Source of the DNA: DAHVFK01 sp963755395
Lineage (GTDB): Bacteria > Pseudomonadota > Gammaproteobacteria > Burkholderiales > SG8-39
Assembly: GCA_963755395.1 (NCBI GenBank)
Contig: CAVWJJ010000002.1
Location: 1,240,001-1,304,000, forward strand
Direction: 5' to 3'
DNA: 64,000 bases
Positions 52,808 through 60,052 of the stretch are shown here, piece after piece. Below the pieces are notes generated by a model, which ran no database searches, was not told the origin of the DNA, and was given only the letters and a program-made list of their open reading frames with translations. Both the position numbers and the translations under genes were made by a program. Within the stretch, counting starts at the first letter, position 1, and each line of letters starts with the position of its first letter.

Positions 52808-53110
52808 ATGAACAGATCCGACAATCCGTCGTTGCAGAGGACCTTCGCCCTTGCGGCCGCGGTCGCCGCCCTGGGCGCCTCAGTGGGCGTTCCCCTGGCG
52901 CAGGCGGCGCCCGCCGGCCAGCAGCAGGCAATCGGCGACGGTTCCGCACCAGCCGCTCGAAAAGGGATCGGCACGACGCAATTCAAGATCGAAAAGGGCG
53001 CAAGTCAACATAAGTCGTGGAAGTCGCAGACCCCTTCGCCCGCAGAGAGCAGAGGGATCATCGTCGTCGTCAAGCCCGGCGCGCAGGTGCCGGTGGTGCA
53101 GAAGAAGTAA
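52808..53110 (+). CDS. Small secreted protein, paralogue A
   Basis: A 100-residue exported protein. ATG 52808 follows a strong GAGGAGGAG ribosome-binding site, whereas an in-frame ATG at 52697 that overlaps the YkgJ stop would add 37 residues before a poor signal peptide. The signal peptide (RTFALAAAVAALGASVG) ends at AQA. The mature part holds KGIGTTQFKIEKGASQHKSW and SPAESRGIIVVVKPG. It is paralogous to the next gene: both share a FAxAAAVAALGxSVG leader, an A..RKG region, a Q-x-K-x-E stretch followed by QHK, and SPAxSxGI. No known family. Confidence 0.75.
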   Translation: MNRSDNPSLQRTFALAAAVAALGASVGVPLAQAAPAGQQQAIGDGSAPAARKGIGTTQFKIEKGASQHKSWKSQTPSPAESRGIIVVVKPGAQVPVVQKK

Positions 53111-53141
53111 CGCCGCGGCAAATTCACCCAGGAGAAGCGTC

Positions 53142-53510
53142 ATGAAGAAATCGGAATCGCTGCACAAGACCCTCGCCTTTGCGGCCGCCGTCGCCGCGCT
53201 CGGCACCTCCGTCGGCGCGACGATGGAGCATGCGCTGGCGCAATCGGAGCAAGGGAAGATCGGCGCGGTCCAGGACAAGACAACTCCGCTGCGGAAAGGG
53301 GGCGCCGCGCAGTTGAAGTACGAGTCGAATCAGCACAAGGTATATCGCCGTGGGGTGCATCCGATCAGCCCCGCCGCTTCCGGCATCACGATCAGCGGCA
53401 AGAGCCGGATCGGGGCCACGCAAGACAAGGACAGGGCCGGGGCCGGGCAGGGAAAAGTGATCAACGGTCCCGGCGGCCGCGAGCTGGTCCCGGCGGTGAA
53501 GCAGCCGTAG
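53142..53510 (+). CDS. Small secreted protein, paralogue B
   Basis: A 122-residue exported protein, the second member of the tandem pair. The start ATG 53142 follows AGGAGAAG. The signal peptide (KTLAFAAAVAALGTSVG) and the mature motifs RKGGAAQLKYESNQHKVY and ISPAASGITISG align with paralogue A at 52808. It ends with a Gly/Pro-rich segment (KVINGPGGRELVPAVKQP). No family or catalytic site recognised. The pair may be interchangeable surface or filament components. Confidence 0.75.
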   Translation: MKKSESLHKTLAFAAAVAALGTSVGATMEHALAQSEQGKIGAVQDKTTPLRKGGAAQLKYESNQHKVYRRGVHPISPAASGITISGKSRIGATQDKDRAGAGQGKVINGPGGRELVPAVKQP

Positions 53511-53530
53511 CCCGCATGGGTCGATCCGCC

Positions 53531-53913
53531 ATGCGCATCTCGCTCGCGATCGTGGTCGAGCGCTCGGGCCGGGGCTGGCGAGCGCGCAGGTGATGCCGAG
53601 GCGGCCGGCACCGCCGACGCAGCTCATGTCGCCAATCCAGCAGGTGCCGCCGATGCAGCACGCGCCGGAGCGCATGGCACTGCCGGCGCTGCCGTCGATG
53701 GTCAGCGTGCCGACGCTCTCCTACCAGGGCAACGCGCTGCCTGGCTCGTTGACCACCCCGACGCTCGCCTATGCCGGTGCGGCGCTGCCAGCGCAATTCA
53801 GCACGCCGACGCTGCAGTACGCCGGCCAGGCGATTCCGGACCGGGTTACCACGCCGGAACTGCATTACATCGGCGCGGCGCGCCCGGCGCTCGAGCGCAT
53901 TCCGCTGCACTGA
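53531..53913 (+). CDS. Secreted protein with four 16-residue repeats (one frameshift)
   Basis: A small exported repeat protein. The signal peptide (MRISLAIVV in one frame) continues as ALGPGLASAQVMPRRPAPPT in the next frame, so one base is missing near 53556 and the gene is otherwise whole. Residues after a Pro/Gln/Met-rich linker consist of four 16-residue repeats with consensus PTLxYxGxALPxxxTT, then PLH. Such short Tyr/Gly/Pro repeats suggest a fibrous or beta-solenoid-like extracellular part. No homologous family is known to me. Confidence 0.65.
53710..53901 (+). repeat. Four in-frame 48-base repeats
   Basis: Four copies of a 48-base unit encode PTLSYQGNALPGSLTT, PTLAYAGAALPAQFST, PTLQYAGQAIPDRVTT and PELHYIGAARPALERI. 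Positions Pro1, Leu3, Tyr5, Gly7, Ala9 and Pro11 are conserved in all four, while the rest varies, so this is an old protein repeat rather than a recent DNA duplication. Confidence 0.8.
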
Positions 53914-53945
53914 GCTCAGGATCGAACTTCATGAGGACTACTTCG

Positions 53946-54359
53946 ATGAACGCGAAAAAAGCCGTCTCGCTTCTTGCCTGCGCCGTGCTCGGTGCCGCTT
54001 CCGGCCTTGCGTATGCGGGCACGGTGGATTTCAACGTGCCTCTGAACGTGACCTCCTATCCCGGCCCCAACGTCGAAGTCTGGTGCGAGCTGCGCTCGGC
54101 GCAGGACCAGCCGATCGAGGCCTTCCTGACTGTCGTCAACGTTCACAACGGTGCGCGGCAGGGGTTCACGCATGTCAAGGTCACCTACACGCCGCAAGAG
54201 GCCGGCGCGATCAGAAATTATCGCTGCGCGCTGGTGGTCGAAACGAAGTCCACGCTGGGCGGAGGGCTAGGCTCGGGCGCTTCGGGAAAGATGTACGGCG
54301 TCAAGTCGATTCCCCTGGGCGCGACGATCCTGCAGCAGGTCGGCGGGCCGCTGCAGTAA
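53946..54359 (+). CDS. Secreted disulfide-type beta protein A
   Basis: A 137-residue exported protein. ATG 53946 is preceded by GAGGA at 8 bases; ATG 53931 in frame adds five residues. The signal peptide is AVSLLACAVLGAASGLAYA. The mature part starts VDFNVPLNVTSYPGPNVEVW and has one Cys pair (VWCELR and YRCALV), probably a disulfide. It is a distant paralogue of the protein at 56577: both open with a xNVPxxxS strand, place the first Cys in a V-[WT]-C strand and the second in a [RW]-C-[AY]-L strand. Function unknown. Confidence 0.72.
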   Translation: MNAKKAVSLLACAVLGAASGLAYAGTVDFNVPLNVTSYPGPNVEVWCELRSAQDQPIEAFLTVVNVHNGARQGFTHVKVTYTPQEAGAIRNYRCALVVETKSTLGGGLGSGASGKMYGVKSIPLGATILQQVGGPLQ

Positions 54360-54478
54360 TGGAATTCGGTCACGCTCGTGCGCGGCGATATCGCGCCGTG
54401 AAGCGGTTTGAACCTGGGTCATGGTTGCACCGACACAGGAAGCCCGCGTAACGAATCACTAGAAGGAAGCTACCGCAC

Positions 54479-55465
54479 ATGAACACGCTACCTAGCATGC
54501 TCCCGGGATCTCGCCTTGCCTGCGCCGCCGCGCTCGGCCTGGCGTTTGCCACCGCATCCGCGGCGCCGCCGACGCGCTCCACGGTCACGTCCCCGCCGCC
54601 TGCGCTGAATTCGAACCTGATCGTCGACGGCAACGGGGTCCAGATTGGCGGCCGCTTGGCGACGTTCGGCACCACGGCCGGGATCGTCTCGACCGCGATG
54701 GTGCCGCTGACCCCGATACAGCGCGCAAAAAGGGTGCCGCAGGCCTGTCACTTCACCAACTCCTTCACGATCAAGAACGCCGGGGGCAGGGCGGCGGACG
54801 GCGTGGACATCGACGTATGGGTCGATCAGCCCCAAGGCCCTCAAGTCGGAAAGATCGCGTCCAACGGATTCGGCAACCCGTCGCTTGCGCCGGGGGCGAG
54901 CTACACTTGGAATTGGGCCTTCGATGTCTCGCCCGGGTCGTACGTGTATCACCTGGTCGTCGATCGCAAGCACCTGAACAGGCAGTTCGCGGTCAACCTG
55001 GTCGCGAGCTGCGGCTTCGGCACCGTACCGCAGATGCGCGCGCCGGCCGCGCAGATTCCGGCGCCGGGCGCAGGCGGCATCGCGCCCTCGGGCGGGATCG
55101 GCATCGCGCGCCCGCGCCCGCACGAGTTCATGCTGGTCTCCGGCGTGGCGGGCGAGAGCAAGGACCCGGGGCACCGCGGCTGGATCGACCTGCTGTCCGT
55201 GAGCTGGCAGGACCGCGCCGCGAACGGCGGCGACGGCCGCTGCCGCCCGGTTTCGGTCACGGCGACGATGTACGTGGAAAAGGCGTCGCCGCAGCTTGCG
55301 AGCCTGACGGTGTCGGGCAGTCCGAATCAAGTCACGATCGACGGCCCCGGGGGACGCAGGACGCTTGGCAACGCCGTCGTCTCGTCGGTCGCGCCGGCCG
55401 GGGGCGGCGTCGGCGACAAGCTTCCGCGCGAGTCGGTGTCGCTCAGCGGCAGCTATTGCCCTTGA
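54479..55465 (+). CDS. Secreted CARDB-like plus Hcp-like domain protein
   Basis: A 328-residue exported protein (signal peptide LACAAALGLAFATASAA). Residues about 85-175 resemble a CARDB-like sheet domain (HFTNSFTIKNAGGRAADG, then YTWNWAFDVSPGSYVYHLVV). Residues about 215-328 match the Hcp family: VSGVAGESKDPGHRGWIDLL, SVSWQD, then KASPQL and VVSSVAPAG with ESVSLSGSY, in the family's usual order. Unlike type VI Hcp it has a Sec signal and a Cys pair (GRCRP, SYCP). It overlaps the next gene TTGA. No tube or secretion role is proven. Confidence 0.7.
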   Translation: MNTLPSMLPGSRLACAAALGLAFATASAAPPTRSTVTSPPPALNSNLIVDGNGVQIGGRLATFGTTAGIVSTAMVPLTPIQRAKRVPQACHFTNSFTIKNAGGRAADGVDIDVWVDQPQGPQVGKIASNGFGNPSLAPGASYTWNWAFDVSPGSYVYHLVVDRKHLNRQFAVNLVASCGFGTVPQMRAPAAQIPAPGAGGIAPSGGIGIARPRPHEFMLVSGVAGESKDPGHRGWIDLLSVSWQDRAANGGDGRCRPVSVTATMYVEKASPQLASLTVSGSPNQVTIDGPGGRRTLGNAVVSSVAPAGGGVGDKLPRESVSLSGSYCP

Positions 55466-56580
55466 ACGGTTTCCGCCGCGGCACCGGTCTGTACGTCCTG
55501 CTGACGGTGGCAGGGCACGCGGCGGGCGCGCCGCTTGGGGTACGGGCGCCTGCCGCCCTGACCACGCCACCGGCCGTTTCCGGATCGGTCGTGCCCGCCA
55601 AACCGGGAGTCATTGCACCTGCCCCGCTGCGGCTACCGGAGGCCGTTGGCGTTCGGTCCGCGCCGCAGGCATTCATGCAGGTAGCCGGGGTGACGGGCCA
55701 GAGCGCCGACATCGCGCACCGGGGCTGGATCGAGCTGCTGAGCGCGAGCTGGCTGGACCGTGGGGCCGTTCCGGGCGGCGAAGGCTGCCGCCAGTTCGTC
55801 CTCTCGGCGGTCAAGCTTGTCGATCCGTCGTCGTCGCAGATCGCCGCGATGGCGAGCGCCCGGCGCCGCGCGGAGGTCACGGTGGACGGGCCCGGAGGAC
55901 GCCGGACGCTGCACGATGCGGCGATCGGGTCTCCGATGCCGATGAGCGCGGCCACGAGCGCGCAAGCGCCCGCGCGCGAATCCTTTTCGGTTGTCGGCCT
56001 CGAATGCGTGTCGGCCGCGGCCGCGCCCGGCGCGCGCGCTTTGGGCGCAGTCCAATCGGTAACACCCGGCATCCGTCTCGCGTCGCCGGCGCAGAATGGC
56101 ATCCGCGCCGCGTCCCCGACGCTCGGCATCGCTCGCATTCCGAGTGGGCCGATTACGGCCACGGTGGCCGCCTTGCGGATCGAAGTCGCAGCGGCCGCGC
56201 CGCTCCAGCCAATTGCGGCCACCGCGGAGACGCTCAGGATAGTGGTCGTCGGCGGAGACTCGCCGCGGGCGCTCGAGGTTGGCGTCCCGCCGCTGCGCGT
56301 CGAAGTCGCGCGTCCTTTCTCTTCCGCGAAAATCGCGCTCGCAAAGCCGGCCGCGGCGGCGGTGTCGGCAAACACCGCGCCGCTCCGGATCGTGACCGCG
56401 GCTGCTCCGCCGAGCGCGCCGATCGCGGTTACGGCTCCGGCGCTGAAGGTGATTGTCGCCGCGGGGGCGCCACTGCAACCGCTCTCGGCCGGTACGCCGC
56501 CGCTCAAGCTGGACGTCTCGGGTCCCGACCGAAGCGCGACGAGTAACCAAGTCCTCGAATCAACCAGGAGACCACAATGA
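55462..56580 (+). CDS. Secreted Hcp-like domain plus 20-residue-repeat protein
   Basis: A 372-residue protein starting at TTG 55462. A weak signal peptide (GLYVLLTVAGHAAGA) precedes an Hcp-like domain (residues about 70-190) that aligns with the upstream protein: FMQVAGVTGQSADIAHRGWI, SASWLDRG, VTVDGPGGRRTL, RESFSVVG, with the same Cys pair (EGCRQ, LECVS). Residues about 225-360 are repeats of roughly 20 residues with consensus PLxPIxxxAxxLRIxVxxxx. The ends overlap both neighbouring genes by 4 bases, so it is made with them. The combination may be a tether and a globular unit of one extracellular structure; this is inference. Confidence 0.7.
   Translation: MNGFRRGTGLYVLLTVAGHAAGAPLGVRAPAALTTPPAVSGSVVPAKPGVIAPAPLRLPEAVGVRSAPQAFMQVAGVTGQSADIAHRGWIELLSASWLDRGAVPGGEGCRQFVLSAVKLVDPSSSQIAAMASARRRAEVTVDGPGGRRTLHDAAIGSPMPMSAATSAQAPARESFSVVGLECVSAAAAPGARALGAVQSVTPGIRLASPAQNGIRAASPTLGIARIPSGPITATVAALRIEVAAAAPLQPIAATAETLRIVVVGGDSPRALEVGVPPLRVEVARPFSSAKIALAKPAAAAVSANTAPLRIVTAAAPPSAPIAVTAPALKVIVAAGAPLQPLSAGTPPLKLDVSGPDRSATSNQVLESTRRPQ
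56142..56535 (+). repeat. Six in-frame repeats of about 60 bases
   Basis: The end of the Hcp-repeat gene encodes successive units of about 20 residues, including PLQPIAATAETLRIVVVGGD, SPRALEVGVPPLRVEVARPF, PSAPIAVTAPALKVIVAAGA and PLQPLSAGTPPLKLDVSGPD; one unit has about ten extra residues. A Pro at the start and a Leu-(Arg/Lys)-hydrophobic-x-Val core are kept. The pattern recalls the shorter PTLxYxG repeats at 53710-53901. Confidence 0.7.
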
Positions 56581-57047
56581 TCGCATCACGTGTCGGAACC
56601 ATCGTGCTGGCTGCCGTCAGCACATTGCCGCTCGCGGCCGCCCGCGCGGCGGACCAGATGCAAGTCGTCACGCTCAACGTGCCGATCGAGATTTCCTGGC
56701 CCGACTCGGACGTGGCGCAGGCGTTCAGCGACGGCGCGCCCCAGGTGACCTGCAACATCTACGACGGCAAGATCGCCAATCCGACGTACCTTCCGATGGT
56801 GGCACCGCTCGCCACCGCCACCCAGCCGCTGCTGGTCGATTCCAGCGGCAAGTTCTCGAAGACCGTCAGCCTGAGCTTCTCGGTGCCGGCAGCGAAATTC
56901 GCCACTGCGGGAAGCTGGGGCTACTGGTGCTATCTGGCGCGCCACAATTCGAAGGCGTATTGTGAGTTGAGCAGTTTCGCGAAGAATCGCGGACTGAAGG
57001 TCAACACAGACGACTGCCAGAATTACTGGAGCGGTAACAGGCCCTGA
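56577..57047 (+). CDS. Secreted disulfide-type beta protein B
   Basis: A 156-residue exported protein starting at ATG 56577 (ATGA overlap). The signal peptide ends at ARAA. The mature part begins VVTLNVPIEISWPDSDVAQA and has four Cys (VTCNIY, YWCYLA, AYCELS, DDCQNY), so two disulfides are likely. It is paralogous to the protein at 53946 in strand order and in the first two Cys. It ends the locus; the next gene is a sirtuin 59 bases on. Function unknown. Confidence 0.72.
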   Translation: MIASRVGTIVLAAVSTLPLAAARAADQMQVVTLNVPIEISWPDSDVAQAFSDGAPQVTCNIYDGKIANPTYLPMVAPLATATQPLLVDSSGKFSKTVSLSFSVPAAKFATAGSWGYWCYLARHNSKAYCELSSFAKNRGLKVNTDDCQNYWSGNRP

Positions 57048-57105
57048 CGGGGTTCGGTGGCGACGCGAGCGACGAACGGCCGCTGCCTCCGGAGCCGGTT
57101 TCGGC

Positions 57106-57897
57106 ATGACGGATAGCGCCCAGCTCGCCGCCGCGCGCGGCTGGATCGACGCCGCGCGGCGCATCGTCGTCCTCACCGGCGCCGGCATCTCGACCGATTC
57201 GGGCATCCCCGATTTCCGCGGGCCGAACGGCGTGTGGACCAGGAATCCCGCCGCCGAGAAGCTCTCCACGCTGCAACACTACCTCGCCGATCCCGCAGTG
57301 CGCCGCGCGTCCTGGCGCGGACGGCTCGAGTCGCCGGCCTGGAGCGCGCGCCCGAACGCCGGCCACCTCGCGCTCGCGGCGCTCGAGCGGCGCGGCAAGC
57401 TGCACGCGCTGATCACGCAGAACATCGACGGTCTGCACCAGAAGGCAGGCAACTCGCCCGAGCGCGTGATCGAGGTGCACGGCACGATTCATTTCGTGAC
57501 CTGCTGGGGCTGCGGCTGGAAGGGCGCGATGCAGCCGGTGCTCGAGCGCGTGCGCGCGGGCGAGGAGGACCCGGCCTGCGAGACCTGCGGCGGGATCCTC
57601 AAGAGCGCCACCATCTCGTTCGGGCAGCAGCTGGTGCCGGAGGTGATCGCGCGCGCGATGCAAGCGGCGGAGGAGGCCGACCTGTTGCTCGCGGTCGGCT
57701 CGAGCCTGCAGGTCTACCCGGTCGCGGGTGCGGTGCCGGCGGCCAAGGCCGCCGGCGCGCGCGTGGTGATCATGAACGCCGAGCCCACGCCGATGGACGA
57801 TCTCGCCGACGCGGTGCTCAACGGTCCGCTGGGCGAGCTGCTGCCCCGGGTCTGCGCCGGGTCCAGCGAAACACGACCGGCCCCGCGAGCAGGATAA
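57106..57897 (+). CDS. NAD-dependent protein deacylase (sirtuin)
   Basis: A 263-residue Sir2-family enzyme that removes acyl groups from lysines using NAD in the cytoplasm. The NAD-binding GAGIS and GIPDFRG, the TQNID motif and the catalytic His in EVHGTI are present. A zinc site is formed by CWGCGW and CETCGG, and GSSLQVYPVA is the last NAD-binding strand. A Sir2Af2-like bacterial form is likely. Start ATG 57106. The 3' end overlaps the convergent AbrB gene by 80 bases. Confidence 0.9.
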   Translation: MTDSAQLAAARGWIDAARRIVVLTGAGISTDSGIPDFRGPNGVWTRNPAAEKLSTLQHYLADPAVRRASWRGRLESPAWSARPNAGHLALAALERRGKLHALITQNIDGLHQKAGNSPERVIEVHGTIHFVTCWGCGWKGAMQPVLERVRAGEEDPACETCGGILKSATISFGQQLVPEVIARAMQAAEEADLLLAVGSSLQVYPVAGAVPAAKAAGARVVIMNAEPTPMDDLADAVLNGPLGELLPRVCAGSSETRPAPRAG

Positions 57898-58870
57898 GGA
57901 ACACGCGGAACACGTTGTGGAAGGTGACGAAGGCCGGCTCGACGCCGAGCGCGAGCGCGACCAGCGACACCCCCGACATGCCGCCCGGCGAGAGCGCGAG
58001 CAACAGCGCCGGAAAGGCGATGCCGGTCAGGGGCGCCAGCGCCCAGGCGAACGCGAGCGACAGCGCGAGCATGTAGACGGTTGAAAGCAGCGCGATCAGC
58101 CCGCCGCGCAGCAGCTCGCGCGGGCCGACGCCGCTGAACTGGGCGCCGATGCCGGCACCGAGCACCAGCTCGGCGGCGAGCAGCGGCGCGGTCGGCAGCG
58201 GCGCGGGCGCGACGCCGGCCAGGCTCGCCGCGCCCATCGCGAGCATCGGGCCGAGCATCGCGGCCGCCGGCAGCCGCGCCAGGCGCGCGAGCCACCAGCC
58301 GCCGCCGCCCAGCAGCGCGAGCAGCGCCGCGTTGCGTGCGCCAAGCGCGCCGAGCGGAATCCAGCGCGGCGGCGCGCCGCCGAGCGCGACGTGGTACGCG
58401 GTCACCAGCGTGAAAACGACCAGCACCAGCCGGATCGAATGCGCGAGCACGATGTTGCGGGTCTGCCCGCCGAACGCACCGCCGATGACGGTCATCGCCA
58501 TGAAGCCGCCGGGCGCGGCGGAGAAGTAGGCCGTCACCGGGTCGAAGCCCGCGAAGCGGCGCAGGAACCAGTACAGCGTGGCGGTCACGACGATCACGTA
58601 CAGCGCCACCGCGGCGAGCGTCAGCGGCCAGCGCGCGTAGGCCGCGGCATCCGTCGCGCGCAGGGTGGAGCCGATCATCAGGCCCAGCACCGCGAGCACC
58701 GGGTCGCGCAGCCAGCCCGGCGTGCGCACGCGCGCGCCGAGCATCGCGGCGAGGGCCGTGCCCGCGATCGAACCGAGCAGCCACGGCACAGGCAGGTGCG
58801 CGTAGCTGAAAACGAGCGCGCCGGCCATGCCGGCCGCGAGCGCGGCGAGCGCCTGCGCCGGCATTAGCAT
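57818..58870 (-). CDS. AbrB-family (PF05145) membrane protein
   Basis: A 350-residue membrane protein with two repeated helix blocks of the AbrB-duplication kind, once called ammonia monooxygenase. The pairs ALVFSYAHLPVPWLLGSIAG and LARLPAAAMLGPMLAMGAAS are similar, as are SAAPGGFMAMTVIGGAFGG and ALSPGGMSGVSLVALALGV. The substrate is unknown; the proteins are suspected to be transporters or regulators. Start is ATG 58870 or ATG 58864. The Arg-rich end is antisense to the sirtuin gene. Confidence 0.82.
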   Translation of the reverse strand: MLMPAQALAALAAGMAGALVFSYAHLPVPWLLGSIAGTALAAMLGARVRTPGWLRDPVLAVLGLMIGSTLRATDAAAYARWPLTLAAVALYVIVVTATLYWFLRRFAGFDPVTAYFSAAPGGFMAMTVIGGAFGGQTRNIVLAHSIRLVLVVFTLVTAYHVALGGAPPRWIPLGALGARNAALLALLGGGGWWLARLARLPAAAMLGPMLAMGAASLAGVAPAPLPTAPLLAAELVLGAGIGAQFSGVGPRELLRGGLIALLSTVYMLALSLAFAWALAPLTGIAFPALLLALSPGGMSGVSLVALALGVEPAFVTFHNVFRVFLILLAGPVVFRWTRRRPGAAARPADR

Positions 58871-58906
58871 TTCCTTGATTGCACGCGTTTACTTTACAGT
58901 ACGCGC

Positions 58907-60052
58907 ATGCGCATCGCCGTCGTCGGAGCCGGACCCGCGGGGCTGCTCTTTGCCCTGCTCGCCAAGCGGCGCTTCCCCGCCTGGCGCATCGAGGTCGTGG
59001 AGCAGAATCCGGCCGACGCCACATTCGGCTTCGGGGTGGTGTTCTCGCAGGGCGCGCTCGCGTTCCTCGAGCGCGACGCGCCCGATCTGCACCGCGAGCT
59101 CGGCGCGCGCATGGAGCGCTGGCCGATGCAGCGCGTCGTGCACCGCGGCAAGCGGGTCGACATCGACGGCAACGGCTTCTCGGCCATCTCGCGTCTCGAG
59201 CTCAACCGCTTTCTTCGGAAGCTGTGTGGAGAAGCCGGCGTCGAAATCCATTTCGATCGTGCCCTTGCCGCGTTGCAAGAGCTCGGCGCTGCGGACCTGA
59301 TCGTCGGCGCCGACGGCGTCAACTCGATCGTGCGGCGCGACCGCGAGCGCGAGTTCGCGCCGCACGTGCGCTGGCTGACGAACAAGTTCGTCTGGTACGG
59401 CACCGCGCAGCGCTTCGACTGCCTGACGCTGACCTTCCGCGAGAACGCCGACGGGGCCTTCGTCGCGCACCACTACCGCTACGCGCCCGACATGAGCACC
59501 TTCATCGTCGAGTGCGACGCGGGCAGCTGGCGCCGCGCCGGCTTCGAGCGCATGTCCGACGCGGAGTCGCGCGCCTACTGCGAACGCGTGTTCGCGCCGG
59601 ATCTCGGCGGCAGGCCGCTGGTGTCGAACAAGTCGATCTGGCGCCAATTCCCGCTGCTTTCCTGCCGCGGCTGGAGCGCGGGCAACGCGGTGCTGATCGG
59701 CGACTCGCTGCACACGGTGCACTTCTCGATCGGCTCGGGCACGCGCCTGGCCTTCGAGGACGCGATCGCGCTCGAGCGCGCCCTTGCCGAGGCGGGGGAG
59801 GACGTGCCTGCGGCGCTCGCGGCGTTCGAGCGCGCGCGTCGCCCGGTGGCCGAGAAGCTGCTGCTCGCGGCCAGCCTGAGCTCCTTCTGGTACGAGGACT
59901 TCCCGTCCAAGCTGGCGCTCGCGCCGCTCGATCTCGCCTACGACTACATGATGCGCAGCGGGCGCATGAGCGACGCGCGCCTGGGCGAGATGGCGCCGCG
60001 TTTCATGCAGAGCGTCGAGCGCGCCCGGGCAGGCGGGGCGGCGCGGCGCTAG
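58907..60052 (+). CDS. FAD-dependent aromatic CoA-ester hydroxylase-like protein
   Basis: A 381-residue class A flavoprotein monooxygenase. GxGxxG is GAGPAGLLFALLAKRR; the second motif is DLIVGADGVNSIVRR; NAVLIGDSLHTVHFSIGSGT is the FAD-ribityl motif. The opening VEQNPADATFGFGVVFSQGA is close to the N-terminal halves of salicylyl-CoA 5-hydroxylase and 2-aminobenzoyl-CoA monooxygenase. Here it stands alone, without the oxidoreductase half, so the substrate may be an aromatic CoA ester. The start ATG 58907 has no clear ribosome-binding site. Its stop shares CTAG with the convergent livF. Confidence 0.82.
   Translation: MRIAVVGAGPAGLLFALLAKRRFPAWRIEVVEQNPADATFGFGVVFSQGALAFLERDAPDLHRELGARMERWPMQRVVHRGKRVDIDGNGFSAISRLELNRFLRKLCGEAGVEIHFDRALAALQELGAADLIVGADGVNSIVRRDREREFAPHVRWLTNKFVWYGTAQRFDCLTLTFRENADGAFVAHHYRYAPDMSTFIVECDAGSWRRAGFERMSDAESRAYCERVFAPDLGGRPLVSNKSIWRQFPLLSCRGWSAGNAVLIGDSLHTVHFSIGSGTRLAFEDAIALERALAEAGEDVPAALAAFERARRPVAEKLLLAASLSSFWYEDFPSKLALAPLDLAYDYMMRSGRMSDARLGEMAPRFMQSVERARAGGAARR

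Noticed and set aside
54479..56580. Part of a type VI secretion cluster
   Set aside because: Hcp-like domains are present but exported by Sec signals, and no sheath, spike, ATPase or membrane-complex gene is nearby.
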